Virus record (IMG/VR): IMGVR_UViG_3300013099_000025
Location: 1-53,189 of that record
From: a virus
Direction: 5' to 3' (one strand)
DNA length: 53,189 nucleotides
Position numbers and translations under genes: made by a program. Below are positions 15,365-26,075 of this stretch, in pieces. Below the pieces are notes generated by a model. It was given only the letters and a program-made list of their open reading frames with translations, did not search any database and was not told where the DNA came from. Each line of letters opens with the position of its first letter. Within the stretch, counting starts at the first letter, position 1.

Positions 15365-17941
15365 ATGAGAATTTCAAAATTATCCAAAGAAATATTCTTA
15401 TCTAGAGATGCAATCAGAAGTCAGATAATTGAAGAAATTAAAGAATCTCTTGATTTATTAGAAGTTGACTTAACCAAATCATCGTTCTTATCATATATTA
15501 TAAATATATTATCTACATTAACTTCTAATATTTTATTTTATCAAATTTCTGTTTATAGAGAATTTTTCTTAACAAAAGCACAATTGGTTAGCTCAGTAAA
15601 TGATGGTGCTGCTAGTATTGGATATAATCCAGATACTGCAAGTAGCTCAACATTACCTCTGATTTTAACATTTCCATTTCGTTTTACATTCGAAGAAATT
15701 CAATTTGAAATTCCAGAACAGACTGAATTTGTAGTCGATTCTATAAAATTTGTTTTAAATTATTCTATCAAAGTAATTGTAACTGCAAATTCAATGGTTC
15801 AAGTTTATAAATATAAAGATGGCGTTTCTGAAATAGTTCCTGTTAGTATCATTCCAGAAGATAATACATTTAATATAATGTTAACTGTTGATCAGATGGA
15901 GATAGAAAAATTCGAATTTTCTATCGGCGAAGAATCAACAGAATATAGATTCTCCGAATATCCTATTACTACGAGAGGTCAAATATCTGATATTAAAGTA
16001 GTTATCTTATCTGATGGTGATACTATAGAACAAATATATACTAGATTTTCTTCTATTTATTTGATGTCAGCAGATGATTATGGTTTTGTTATTAGAAAAA
16101 ATGATAATGGATATTCTGTTTATTTTGGAAATGGTTTAATTGGTAAACAACCTCCTATTGGTGGAAAAATATATGTTACAATATATACAACATTAGGAAC
16201 AAAAGGTAATATCATCAAAGGTATAGTTAAATCTACGCCACGAATAACTGCTATTTCAAACGATGACGGAACAACCTTTCAAGTAAATTATGATACTATA
16301 AATCCTGATCCAGGTATGATGGGGAAAGATGAACCCAATCTGGAAGAAATAAAATATATGGCTATCGGCAATTTGACTGCATTACATAGATTAGTTTCGG
16401 AAAATGATTATATGAATGTTGGAGTATTAATGGCTAATACTCCTCTTGCTAATAACACATATCCTGTCTTGAAAAGAAGTGATATTAGAACGAATGAAAT
16501 CCAATTATTTTCTCTGTTGAAGTACAATGGTTCATTCGTGCCTACAGAAAATATATATATTGAATTAGATTCTACCGCCAATATGACTATTGATAAATAT
16601 GAAACATTCGTATTCAACAATGAAGAATTTATCACTCCTTTTGATCTATTGATAGATCCAGATTTAGAAGTAACTAAATATAGATATATTACAAATAGTG
16701 TGAAATATAATTTAAGTCTTATATCAACAAACGTATCTATCGAAGATTATGTTTTTTTTGGTAATTATTTATTAGTTCAGACGTATGATAATAGAATTAG
16801 AATTAGAATTTATTTTCAGACGATGGAAGTTGATTATGATATAGTTACTTGTTCGATGGCAGTTACGAATACTATGATTGATGTGCCAATGATAATTAGT
16901 TTGGATAATGTAACATCTACCATAAATCAACCAAGTTCGATCAATGATCTTGTTACGGATATTACAACACTTGAAGGATATTTTGAAGTATATATCGAAC
17001 CATATAGTAGATTACCTGAACATAATGAAACATATTATTTCACATTTACTCATCCAACATTAGGTCAGTTGAATCAATATTCTGTTAATTTTACCTTCAG
17101 AAAGAATCTTGATCAAATGATGTTGTCCAATACTGTTGTTGATGAAAATACTGGTAAGGTAACTGTCTATGATATACCAGTAGTAAGTAAAAAATATTAT
17201 GATGAAATTGATAATAAAGAAGAATTTGAATATCATGTTTTTCAACGGATTATTGATAATATAGATTTTAAAAATATACGTATGATAACAGATTTCATAA
17301 ATATTAAATTTGCAAATACATCACAATATTTAAAAAATATGTTATTGAATGTTGAAACAAGAATATCTGTAGATTATATTGGAATATCATCTTTCGATCA
17401 TGAACCATTGGCAAATGAAAGATTTATCGTAAATAATAATTTATCTATTTGGGATGATATTGAAAGTGGTTATATTGGAATATGTACAAAAGAAGCAGAT
17501 AGTACATCTGCTTCTGAATGGTCATATGTTAAACCAGAAATGGATGATATTATATATGCAAAAAATACTGAATTGAAATACATATATACTGGTCATGACT
17601 GGATTGAACCTATTTTCGAGATTCCATTGATAATTGAAGCAGATGTGAAAATGCTTGATAATTATTCAATAGATAAACAAGCTTTCATAGATAAAATTAA
17701 AACACAAATTCTATCTGATTATAATAATAGAATGGTATGTCAATCTTATCTAAACAGAAGTGAATTGATTTCAACAATTCAAACAATTGAAGGAGTTGAT
17801 CATTGTAGATTAATTAAACCAGTATCTAATATTTTTTACAATTTCAGATTGGAAGAATTAACTTCGGAAGAATTACTTCATTATACTCCAGAATTGTTAT
17901 ATTTTACTGAAGATAATATAACAATTAGATTGGTTCAATAG
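15365..17941 (+). CDS. Baseplate wedge protein (T4 gp6 / gpJ-like)
   Basis: 858 residues. The N-terminal helical region (SFLSYIINILSTLTSNILFYQISVYREFFLTKAQ) followed by VNDGAASIGYNPDTASSSTLPLILTF is the standard start of gp6/baseplate J proteins. GYSVYFGNGLIGKQPPIGGKIYVTIYTTLGTKGNI (about residues 255-290) is the second signature, with the conserved FGxGxxGxxPxxG turn. The C-terminal part contains SYLNRSELISTIQTIEGVDHC, typical of J-like C-terminal domains. Copies form the wedge ring that triggers sheath contraction. It ends directly before the next gene (TAG then ATG). Confidence 0.88.
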   Translation: MRISKLSKEIFLSRDAIRSQIIEEIKESLDLLEVDLTKSSFLSYIINILSTLTSNILFYQISVYREFFLTKAQLVSSVNDGAASIGYNPDTASSSTLPLILTFPFRFTFEEIQFEIPEQTEFVVDSIKFVLNYSIKVIVTANSMVQVYKYKDGVSEIVPVSIIPEDNTFNIMLTVDQMEIEKFEFSIGEESTEYRFSEYPITTRGQISDIKVVILSDGDTIEQIYTRFSSIYLMSADDYGFVIRKNDNGYSVYFGNGLIGKQPPIGGKIYVTIYTTLGTKGNIIKGIVKSTPRITAISNDDGTTFQVNYDTINPDPGMMGKDEPNLEEIKYMAIGNLTALHRLVSENDYMNVGVLMANTPLANNTYPVLKRSDIRTNEIQLFSLLKYNGSFVPTENIYIELDSTANMTIDKYETFVFNNEEFITPFDLLIDPDLEVTKYRYITNSVKYNLSLISTNVSIEDYVFFGNYLLVQTYDNRIRIRIYFQTMEVDYDIVTCSMAVTNTMIDVPMIISLDNVTSTINQPSSINDLVTDITTLEGYFEVYIEPYSRLPEHNETYYFTFTHPTLGQLNQYSVNFTFRKNLDQMMLSNTVVDENTGKVTVYDIPVVSKKYYDEIDNKEEFEYHVFQRIIDNIDFKNIRMITDFINIKFANTSQYLKNMLLNVETRISVDYIGISSFDHEPLANERFIVNNNLSIWDDIESGYIGICTKEADSTSASEWSYVKPEMDDIIYAKNTELKYIYTGHDWIEPIFEIPLIIEADVKMLDNYSIDKQAFIDKIKTQILSDYNNRMVCQSYLNRSELISTIQTIEGVDHCRLIKPVSNIFYNFRLEELTSEELLHYTPELLYFTEDNITIRLVQ

Positions 17942-19066
17942 ATGCAGACTATTATTACAGATGATTGGAAAAATCAAAAAACAAAATTACGTAAATTCTT
18001 TCATATCATATCTAGTCAAGAATTACTTAATTTATCTGAATCTTGCTATGTTCCCAAATTGCGTAAATATGAAGATTTGTTATATAATATAGTAAATGTA
18101 TCAAAGATTGAATTACGAAAAGAAATAGCGAAGTTTTATAAAGGTACAACAGCAGAAAAATGGTTACTTGAGAATGATGCAACAACAAATCTATTACTTA
18201 TAATGCTCCATTATTTTGCAGTTAATAAAGATAAAACTGGATTTAGAGCAACCATGATATTTTATAATATTAGACAATACACGAATCTTTTCCATCGTAA
18301 TTTTAAATTTTGTCAAGCAGATATTTTTAAATATACGATCGAAAATATAAGTAAAAGTCATATATATTCTAGAGAGAAAACAATAGCTAATGCGATATAT
18401 CATTTTAGTAATCAGATGATTTATAGATGGGAAAATGAATTTAAAAAATCATTAAATCCAATGTCTATGTCTAAATTTATAAGAGAATGTAGACATAGAC
18501 ATGCACAAAGTTTGAAGAGTTTTACCATCCAATATTATAATAATTCAGAGAAGGGGAATAAAATAAGTCAAACAAAAACAGAAATAACAAACAATCAAGG
18601 AGAGACTTCTGAAATTGGTGGACAACAAAGAACACCTCAGAAGGTAGTTGATTTGGTTGAGAAAATAACTATTCATAGATTTATCGATACGAAAGCATTA
18701 TATGATTCAAGCAGATTGAATCCAATTAATAAAACATATGCTGAAATGATTGTTCGAGAATTCAGCCAGCCTAGAAATTCAGATATTTTATTGACAATTT
18801 ATCGTTCATATATTTCAAATTTAAAAGATATAAATTCATTATGTTCTAATAGATTTGTATCAGATATCAAAACATTAATAAGAGGTAAAACATCGAAAAC
18901 AAAATTTTTTAAAGAAGCCAGTGTTGAACTATTGATAAATTCGATAAAAGAAGCAAAATTGGATAAGGAATACAACAAATTGACCCAACAGAGTAAATAT
19001 ACTTATTTAAATTTTACAATATTTTACATTTGCTGGTCTTTGAAAAATTTTGTCTGTAAAAAATAA
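17942..19066 (+). CDS. Structural-operon protein of unknown function
   Basis: 374 residues beginning MQTIITDDWKNQKTKLRKFF, immediately after the stop of the gp6-like gene. It is basic and helix-rich, with many Lys, Asn and Tyr residues. The middle has a low-complexity spacer (about 200-235, with KTEITNNQGETSEIGGQQ) between two helical halves. No family is recognised. Because it is the last gene of the rightward operon and meets the minus-strand operon with only one base between the two stop codons, it probably belongs to the baseplate or tail assembly set. Confidence 0.6.
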   Translation: MQTIITDDWKNQKTKLRKFFHIISSQELLNLSESCYVPKLRKYEDLLYNIVNVSKIELRKEIAKFYKGTTAEKWLLENDATTNLLLIMLHYFAVNKDKTGFRATMIFYNIRQYTNLFHRNFKFCQADIFKYTIENISKSHIYSREKTIANAIYHFSNQMIYRWENEFKKSLNPMSMSKFIRECRHRHAQSLKSFTIQYYNNSEKGNKISQTKTEITNNQGETSEIGGQQRTPQKVVDLVEKITIHRFIDTKALYDSSRLNPINKTYAEMIVREFSQPRNSDILLTIYRSYISNLKDINSLCSNRFVSDIKTLIRGKTSKTKFFKEASVELLINSIKEAKLDKEYNKLTQQSKYTYLNFTIFYICWSLKNFVCKK

Positions 19067-19067
19067 A

Positions 19068-21506
19068 CTATGATAAATCTAAAATATACATCATAGTATC
19101 AATATCGCTGGTAATATTACTCATATTTCCCATGATATTTCTTCCTGTCACCATTGTATCTTGGTTGGTAATTCCCATTTCCGATGATATATTCTGGATA
19201 TTTCCTAAAATACTATAACTAGAATCTAATATATTCATATCTGATATGTTAAGAGTAGTTTTGATATCTGTGAAATTATCAAAAATACTCACACTAGATG
19301 AAACAACATCTACTCCGGGTACATTTAATTTTGAAGCGATATTAGTTGCAGTTTTTAATAAATCCGCTGTTGAATGTAATGATACATCATAATTCCCATA
19401 TGCATTATAATTACTTTTAAATAATTCAATTCCTCCTTTAACAATAGTATTATCAGGTATACCAGTGTCAGCAACAGTTTTTTTAACACTATCAAATATT
19501 CCTAAAGCAGACGATAACATATTATTATCATCCATTCCAAATTCTCCTGATAGTTTCTTAATACTATCAACCAAATCCAAACTAGCAAAAATATCACCAT
19601 CTGCAACAGATTTGACTTTATTAACTAAATCAATCCCCGATGATAAATTAAAATCTCCAATACTTGATTTTAATTTTGTTAATAGATTAAATCCTTCATC
19701 TGGTGTCAATTTATCTGAAATTGTTCCAAGCATAGTGCCAGCAGAATGAACCAATTGATTTCCCGATAAAAATCCTCCAATATTTGATTTTAGATTTCCT
19801 AATAAACTTGTTCCCATACTTAAAGCAGAATCTGTTCCAATATTCAATTTATTTCCGATTCCAGCAATTGAGCTAAATAAATTTTTAGCTCCATCAAATG
19901 ATATAGCCATACCATTTGTTAAACTATTTTTCATAGTATCAATGAATGATAGTTTGGATGAAATGATATCTGTTATTGATAAATTACTATCTCCAGCTAT
20001 TTTAGAGATATTATCCATCAATCCTTCTCCCAGATTAAATATATCATTTTTTGGTAAATTTAAATCGAGAGCATTATCTAGTATATTTTGTAACATACTT
20101 TTTCCAATTGTTTTTATCTGATCTATATTTAAATTAGATACAATAGTGGAAGGTAATGAATCAATTAAAGATTCTAATTCTGATATGTTTATATCAGGGA
20201 AACTTGACATCAAATCTGCTAAATCAATAATACCATCTTTAAACAATTCTTTACCCATAGCTTTTGATATAATAGAACCACCAGCAAGAGCTTTTTTCAA
20301 ACTTCCTGCATTCTTAACAATATCCGTATACATTTTCTTAGTTATTTCTGGATCTGGATCTCTATTTTCTCCACCGCCACCACTCGGATCTGGTATATTA
20401 ACTGGGCCATTATCACCTGGGCCTGGTGTATCACCTGGGCCATTATCACCTGGGCCATTATCACCTGGGCCATCAGATGAAGGATTAACATATTTCAAAG
20501 TTTTATTTTCTCTCATTGCAGATAAATATGATTTCAAATTAGGTCTAGATTCATTTATACCATCTCCTTTCGAAGCCAACATAGAAGAAAATAATGAACC
20601 AAAATCAATCCGTACATCAACTATTCCCATACGTTGATTATATGCTATCTGTTGTTGATCTCCTCCTTTAATCACAGCTATATTGCTGATATAGCATGGA
20701 TTAAGATGATAGATACCGGGACATTTTATATCATGAAGAAACGGATAATTATATGTTGATCCTTCGCCATCTGTCGATATTGGAATTCCTAATAACATCA
20801 ATGCGCCGATTGGTCCAATAATATATATATTTGTAGTATCTTCACTACTTGGATCTGGATTATATAATCTGATAGTCATAGTATACGAAGGAGTGAATTG
20901 ACTATCAGACCAAATTTGTGGGAAATCTACTCTTGAACCACCAGCAATTGCATTGGCATTTCCCATGATAGAATTAGCTAAATTATTATTTGTAGCTGAT
21001 CTATTTTGTACAGCTTTATCAGCACTTCTGAGAAATTTACCAGCAACACCAGCGGCATTTCCCATCATTCCACCACCTGGCATACCTTTCGTTATATCTT
21101 TAAATGCATCCGTAACATTTGCAGCCGCATCAAATCCGGTCCTACCTCCAACTGTTTGAATTAATGTTGAAGCTTTTTTAGATAAACCATTCGAAAATTG
21201 TTGAAGAAATCCTTCAGTATATGAATTAGAAAATGAATCAGTGGGAAAACTATCTGCTAAAAAAGCTACTTTCACACCAGCATTTTCATCATGTAATTGA
21301 AATCCATGACTTCTTAACAATGCATTATATTCGTTTTTTCCTTTTGATGTATCAACTTTCATTGTTGACATACCTTTTAGGAAAGAAGGATATGCTGGTC
21401 TTATTGTAGCGACTGGCATAGAATCCATCATCTTTTCATTGATGTGTGATTCGTTATCTTCAAACATTGGAGGCATTCCAAGAATTGGTGGTAAAATGGT
21501 TGGCAT
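19068..21506 (-). CDS. Baseplate/tail-tube-junction-like protein with repeats
   Basis: 812 residues in three parts. Residues 1-330 contain a beta-rich domain (FTPSYTMTIRLYNPDPSSEDT, IYIIGPIGALMLLGIP, YHLNPCYISNIAVIKGGDQQ, MGIVDVRIDFGSLFSSM), which reads like a T4 gp48/gp54-type tail-tube initiator. Residues about 345-375 are a Gly/Asp/Asn/Pro linker (GPGDNGPGDTPGPGDN). Residues about 385-812 are a chain of imperfect 30-35-residue helical repeats (LSMGTSLLGNLKSNI, ...LVNKVKSVAD, ...ILGNIQNISSEMG), suggesting a solenoid. It follows the tape measure, which fits a junction role. GAGG precedes the ATG at 21506. The specific assignment is tentative. Confidence 0.6.
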   Translation of the reverse strand: MPTILPPILGMPPMFEDNESHINEKMMDSMPVATIRPAYPSFLKGMSTMKVDTSKGKNEYNALLRSHGFQLHDENAGVKVAFLADSFPTDSFSNSYTEGFLQQFSNGLSKKASTLIQTVGGRTGFDAAANVTDAFKDITKGMPGGGMMGNAAGVAGKFLRSADKAVQNRSATNNNLANSIMGNANAIAGGSRVDFPQIWSDSQFTPSYTMTIRLYNPDPSSEDTTNIYIIGPIGALMLLGIPISTDGEGSTYNYPFLHDIKCPGIYHLNPCYISNIAVIKGGDQQQIAYNQRMGIVDVRIDFGSLFSSMLASKGDGINESRPNLKSYLSAMRENKTLKYVNPSSDGPGDNGPGDNGPGDTPGPGDNGPVNIPDPSGGGGENRDPDPEITKKMYTDIVKNAGSLKKALAGGSIISKAMGKELFKDGIIDLADLMSSFPDINISELESLIDSLPSTIVSNLNIDQIKTIGKSMLQNILDNALDLNLPKNDIFNLGEGLMDNISKIAGDSNLSITDIISSKLSFIDTMKNSLTNGMAISFDGAKNLFSSIAGIGNKLNIGTDSALSMGTSLLGNLKSNIGGFLSGNQLVHSAGTMLGTISDKLTPDEGFNLLTKLKSSIGDFNLSSGIDLVNKVKSVADGDIFASLDLVDSIKKLSGEFGMDDNNMLSSALGIFDSVKKTVADTGIPDNTIVKGGIELFKSNYNAYGNYDVSLHSTADLLKTATNIASKLNVPGVDVVSSSVSIFDNFTDIKTTLNISDMNILDSSYSILGNIQNISSEMGITNQDTMVTGRNIMGNMSNITSDIDTMMYILDLS
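20403..20471 (-). repeat. Short tandem repeats encoding Gly-Asp-Asn-Pro linker
   Basis: The block GGGCCATTATCACCT occurs three times with one variant unit between copies. On the minus strand it encodes GPGDNGP-type sequence joining the two halves of the 812-residue protein. Such units change number easily by slippage. Confidence 0.8.
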
Positions 21507-21527
21507 TATATTTCCTCTATGTTATTT

Positions 21528-24500
21528 TTATTTGAAATTAGAAAAACAAACATCATTCATAGCTGGATCTTCTGGTGGGGAATATTTAGAAGAACCGCCA
21601 CCACCAGTTGATGTATTCTCAACATTTGACTGTTGTGAATTATCACTATTCACAATTATATTCGTCGATTGTTGAGTCATAGCTATCATCTTTCCTGTTG
21701 CTTCATCACTTGTTTTTTTATTGGATTGAATTTGTCTATCTGTTGCTCTGTCAGTATTTGTATTGATTGCATCTGTTGCTATTTGTTGTTGCTTCGCTTT
21801 ACTAGCAGCTATTGTTTCCGCAGTCATAGTCGGAGTGATACCAGCATCTGTTATTTTACCTGTTAATTTAATTTGGGCTTTATTTAATTTGGCTATTTCA
21901 ATTTGATTTCCTGATTTTTTTGCAGACTCCATTCTTTTATTTAAAGAATTCTGACCAAAGATCAATGATTTTTGATACATTGAAGCTTTTGATAAAATTT
22001 GTCGAATTGTATTTTTAGACGTATCGTTTGTCATATATGAAGTAGCTAATGATCCAACTATTCTCATATCTTTTTCTACTCGTGAATTATCTTTTATATC
22101 ATCTGGTTTGAATTTCACGAATGTTAAAGCATTTGTTAAAATTCTCCCTAATGGGAAATCTAATTTATCAGATTCAGATTTCGATATATCTTGTATATCC
22201 CTACCCTTTAAAATACTACGATATTCTTTTAAATTTTTCTGATAGTTACCAATATATTGTTTATATTGATTTCTAATAAAATTATTAGCTGGAGATATCA
22301 CATTCTTTGTAACACTTTCTTTAGCTTTATTTATTTGCTTTTTAACTGGATTTACTACATTAGTTTTGATAGAATCTCTAGTTTTTTTTAATTTATGTTC
22401 AGCTTTTATCGCTATAACTTCTCCTGAATTAACCAATTCATCTTTTTTATTTTTAGAAATTTCAACTAATTTATCCACAGTCGATTTCTTTTTCTTACCA
22501 ATCAATTCTGTATTTCTATGTTTATATTTCGCATCTGGTGAGGGAGTTGTTAATGTAGATGCTTGTTCGATGACTAGTTCTTTAGCATCATTAGCGACAT
22601 TAATTCCTGATCCAATTAAATTCTTTCCTAACTTCTTAATATCAATTTTACCCAATTCACCTTGTAGTTTCCTTACCGTACCACCTCTACTTTTTGGATC
22701 ATTTACAAATTCTTCACCAAGTTCCATGAGAGAACTTTTATGAATTTCATCATATTTGGCTTTACCCATTTTATATTGTTCTGTTTTCTTAAATTTGTTC
22801 CAAGCGTTCTTTCCTTTACCTTCGATCAATGTTTTATATATACTTACTTGATGAGCAGCATCAGATTGATTCCATTTCATTCTTTTTGTTTTAACAAATC
22901 CTTCTGCTCTAGTAGTCCATATATCCATCGTAGGAGCAATTTTATCAGTGTAATTTTGTTGAAGGATAGCTTTTGATGCATCAACTTTTCCCATAAATTC
23001 TGGATTATTGATTCTAGCGGCTCCGACTAAATTCCTTCCGATTTTTTTTGTTCCTTCCCATAATTCTGATGTAGCTTCAGAAGCTAGTTGTATTACATCG
23101 GAATTTTTTATTTTTTGTAATGTTGATTTTGCTTGTTTTGTATTTAATGGTATAGCAGCTAATCTAGAATCAGTTTTATCTTGATCTTCTTTAATTTTTT
23201 TCTCTGCCACCACTTTTGCTGCCGCCACTTTTACTACTTTTGCTGCTGATGCCGCTTCTGCTACACCGGGGCGTATAGAAGTAAAATCAAATTTATTCGC
23301 ATTTTTATCGATTGCTTGTTTATTCTTATTTGCCATTTGTTGTGTAATTAAATTCGATGATGTTTTCTGATTTTCCCAATTTGCTTTGTTTCTTTCTTTT
23401 GAGGCAATATCCAATATATCTACATCAACTAATGACATACCACCAGATTTTTTATTCTCTTTCTTCTTTCCATCGACAGCTGCTTGTGCTGATTCAGCTA
23501 TAGATTTTTTCTCTCCCGGTTTTGGTAGGAATGGTTTAGCAAAACTAGGAATAATATTATCATATAGATATTTATATATACCACTACCAACATTTGCTAA
23601 TTTATCTTTTATTTTTGTCCACGCATCAGACATAAATTTAGCAATCATGCGCCATCCATCAACTGGAAGCATTACTACTTTAGCAATTCCTTTCACGACA
23701 TTTTTTATTTTTGTTCCGATCCATTGCATCGTTTTGGCAATATTTTTCCCTCCGACATATCCAAGAATACCACCAGCAACTGCTCCGATAGCTCCACCAA
23801 TTGCTGTACCAAATGGACCACCAACCATTGTTCCAATACCGGCTCCAATCATTCCACCTTTTGTCACACCTTTCAATGCACCAGCCGCACCACCATCACC
23901 ATAACCTCCTAATGCGCCACCGATACCAGCAGCAGTTTTAGATGTTCCCCATTCTTTTGCTTTCTTAACACCGGAATATGCATCCATTCCCATCATGGCA
24001 AAACCAGCTGCACCAGCCGCAACACCAGGTTTCATCATTTTCGTTGCAATCTGTTTCCCGAATCCACTAGCTTTTACTGCTCCCCATAATCCTTTTATTC
24101 CAGATTTAGCTATGAGAACAGTTGCTATCGAACCTAATAAACTACCGATAGATAAAAAAGATGATTTGAATTTTCCAAAAATAGTACCAGCTAATTTATA
24201 CCACCATTTATCTTTATTCTTAGCTTTGAATCTTTCTTTTTCGTCAGATAAAAAAGACTTAAATGATAATCGATAACTGTTTCGCTGTAGTTTATTTCCT
24301 ATCGAATTCAAACTAATTAATTGATCAAATTTTAATACCAATCGATCTGTTATGTTATCTTGACCAGTGCCTTGTTTATAATGCGCTTTTTGAATTCTTT
24401 TTTCAGCTATTTTCGATCCATGTAAACCTCCCATTGTATCGTCCATAATTGATTTTCCAAAATCACTGGCAGATTTAGCTGATCCTACGGCAAGATTTTT

Positions 24501-26075
24501 TGACATCAATACAGCTTTTACCATATTCGGATGTTGTTGTTTTGCTAATTCGAAATTTTCATTTGTTCTATCAGAAAAATCTTGATTGAATTGATTTTTC
24601 TTATATTTCTTTAAATTTTTCTTATATAGTTTAGCATCTTTTCTATCTTGTATTATTTTTTTCCGGTCAGACATTTCACTATCTAACGAACCAAATTTCT
24701 TTTCTTTCCATTTAGATACTTTCCAATCAGCCATTCTACCGGGATGATCTTTATCTGTATAAAAATCATCCTGATGCATTCTTTTATCTGCATCAGTGAC
24801 ACCAACTTCAATCGCATCTATTGCAGCTTTCTTATTTCTAGAAACAGATTTTTGTGCAATAATTTTTAGAAGTTTGACTTGAGTATGACCGATCTGAACT
24901 TGTTTCTCTAATAAATCTTTCGATGTAACTACATATTTTTCATATTCAGGCATCTCTCTAGCAGAGGAAATTTTATCTTTTATTTTTCCAAATATCTTAG
25001 AGATAGATGGCATAAATGAATATTTAGTACTCGCTATATTCGTCGGATCTTCGCCAGCTATACCGCTCTGACTGGTGATATACTGATTCCATAGATTATA
25101 TTGTTGTTTCAAATGATGCGTAATGTTATCAAGTCGATACATACTATCGACATAAATCATATCTAAAACAGCGGCAGTATGTTCAGCAGTTCCTTTTCCT
25201 TTAGGAAGTTTACTTTCATAGCCTCCTCTTGATCTAGTTGCCCATTTGTAAATTCTATACGGTGTCATCATTCCACCATATAATTCTTTCACTGTAGCCA
25301 ATGTTTCTCTGAGAAAACCATGCTCCATCATCAATCTATCCGAGACTAATTTAAAAACAGATTGTTCTCCAGATATTGATCTGTTCATATCCAACAATGC
25401 TTTCAACATTTTTTCTTGAATTGACATTGTTGTTTCATCACTAGCAATCTTATATGCACGAATGGCTGAACTGATCAGACCTTTCTTTTTCTCATCTTCA
25501 CCGAATCTAGATTGGAAATGACTATCTTGATCTACATTCAATGTTTTCAAACTACTTTGACGAATAGCCGCACCAATAAAACTAGTGATACTAGCTTTCC
25601 ACTTCTTACCATCTTCTTTTCCCAATCTCTTTGCATCATACGATTCACTATTAGACATATCTAGATCAATCTTTTTAAGTGAAGCTTTTCCAAATTTATT
25701 ATTTAAAATATTATAAATTTTCTTAACATTCTTATCTATTGATAACACAGCTGACGCAGTTGATTTGACACTGGTAGATGTTCTCTCACTTCTAATTTTT
25801 GATTTTTCTTGGCGTAATTGTCTCGCTCTATCAGGTATTGATGTGTGTTGTGCAACGGAATTTTTATTTCTTTCGCCAGCTAATTTAGTCGCTAATATAA
25901 TTGCTTTATTAGAAGAGATAACTAAATCATTTATACTTTTTTGTGTTTTCTTATTTATTCCGTATGATAATTTATTCGATTTACTATCTTGTACTTTCGA
26001 TTTAAAATTTTTAGAATTTTGCGCTAAATTATTAAATGAAATATTTCCAAGATCTTCTGATAGCTTTTTAGCCAT
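21528..26075 (-). CDS. Tail tape-measure protein
   Basis: 1515 residues, by far the largest gene here. It is Lys/Ala/Gln-rich with long helical stretches (QEKSKIRSERTSTSVKSTA, NINKAKESVTKNV) and a central hydrophobic Gly/Ala segment (about residues 690-800: GAAGFAMMGMDAYSG ... GGMIGAGIGTMVGGPF ... AVAGGILGYVGG), as in tape measures that insert in the host inner membrane. Tape measures set tail length and are ejected before the DNA. The ATG at 26075 directly follows the stop of the HExxH gene, with AAGGTG as ribosome site. No peptidase or lysozyme domain is evident inside it. The call rests on length, composition and position between tail genes. Confidence 0.78.
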   Translation of the reverse strand: MAKKLSEDLGNISFNNLAQNSKNFKSKVQDSKSNKLSYGINKKTQKSINDLVISSNKAIILATKLAGERNKNSVAQHTSIPDRARQLRQEKSKIRSERTSTSVKSTASAVLSIDKNVKKIYNILNNKFGKASLKKIDLDMSNSESYDAKRLGKEDGKKWKASITSFIGAAIRQSSLKTLNVDQDSHFQSRFGEDEKKKGLISSAIRAYKIASDETTMSIQEKMLKALLDMNRSISGEQSVFKLVSDRLMMEHGFLRETLATVKELYGGMMTPYRIYKWATRSRGGYESKLPKGKGTAEHTAAVLDMIYVDSMYRLDNITHHLKQQYNLWNQYITSQSGIAGEDPTNIASTKYSFMPSISKIFGKIKDKISSAREMPEYEKYVVTSKDLLEKQVQIGHTQVKLLKIIAQKSVSRNKKAAIDAIEVGVTDADKRMHQDDFYTDKDHPGRMADWKVSKWKEKKFGSLDSEMSDRKKIIQDRKDAKLYKKNLKKYKKNQFNQDFSDRTNENFELAKQQHPNMVKAVLMSKNLAVGSAKSASDFGKSIMDDTMGGLHGSKIAEKRIQKAHYKQGTGQDNITDRLVLKFDQLISLNSIGNKLQRNSYRLSFKSFLSDEKERFKAKNKDKWWYKLAGTIFGKFKSSFLSIGSLLGSIATVLIAKSGIKGLWGAVKASGFGKQIATKMMKPGVAAGAAGFAMMGMDAYSGVKKAKEWGTSKTAAGIGGALGGYGDGGAAGALKGVTKGGMIGAGIGTMVGGPFGTAIGGAIGAVAGGILGYVGGKNIAKTMQWIGTKIKNVVKGIAKVVMLPVDGWRMIAKFMSDAWTKIKDKLANVGSGIYKYLYDNIIPSFAKPFLPKPGEKKSIAESAQAAVDGKKKENKKSGGMSLVDVDILDIASKERNKANWENQKTSSNLITQQMANKNKQAIDKNANKFDFTSIRPGVAEAASAAKVVKVAAAKVVAEKKIKEDQDKTDSRLAAIPLNTKQAKSTLQKIKNSDVIQLASEATSELWEGTKKIGRNLVGAARINNPEFMGKVDASKAILQQNYTDKIAPTMDIWTTRAEGFVKTKRMKWNQSDAAHQVSIYKTLIEGKGKNAWNKFKKTEQYKMGKAKYDEIHKSSLMELGEEFVNDPKSRGGTVRKLQGELGKIDIKKLGKNLIGSGINVANDAKELVIEQASTLTTPSPDAKYKHRNTELIGKKKKSTVDKLVEISKNKKDELVNSGEVIAIKAEHKLKKTRDSIKTNVVNPVKKQINKAKESVTKNVISPANNFIRNQYKQYIGNYQKNLKEYRSILKGRDIQDISKSESDKLDFPLGRILTNALTFVKFKPDDIKDNSRVEKDMRIVGSLATSYMTNDTSKNTIRQILSKASMYQKSLIFGQNSLNKRMESAKKSGNQIEIAKLNKAQIKLTGKITDAGITPTMTAETIAASKAKQQQIATDAINTNTDRATDRQIQSNKKTSDEATGKMIAMTQQSTNIIVNSDNSQQSNVENTSTGGGGSSKYSPPEDPAMNDVCFSNFK

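Noticed and set aside
20146-20637. Plus-strand Pro/Ser-rich frame opposite the 812-residue gene
   Set aside because: Antisense shadow of the GPGDN linker and helical repeats, with no ribosome site.
23386-23904. Plus-strand hydrophobic frame opposite the tape measure
   Set aside because: Antisense of the Gly/Ala-rich membrane segment, which gives Pro/Ala/Ile runs; no start signal.
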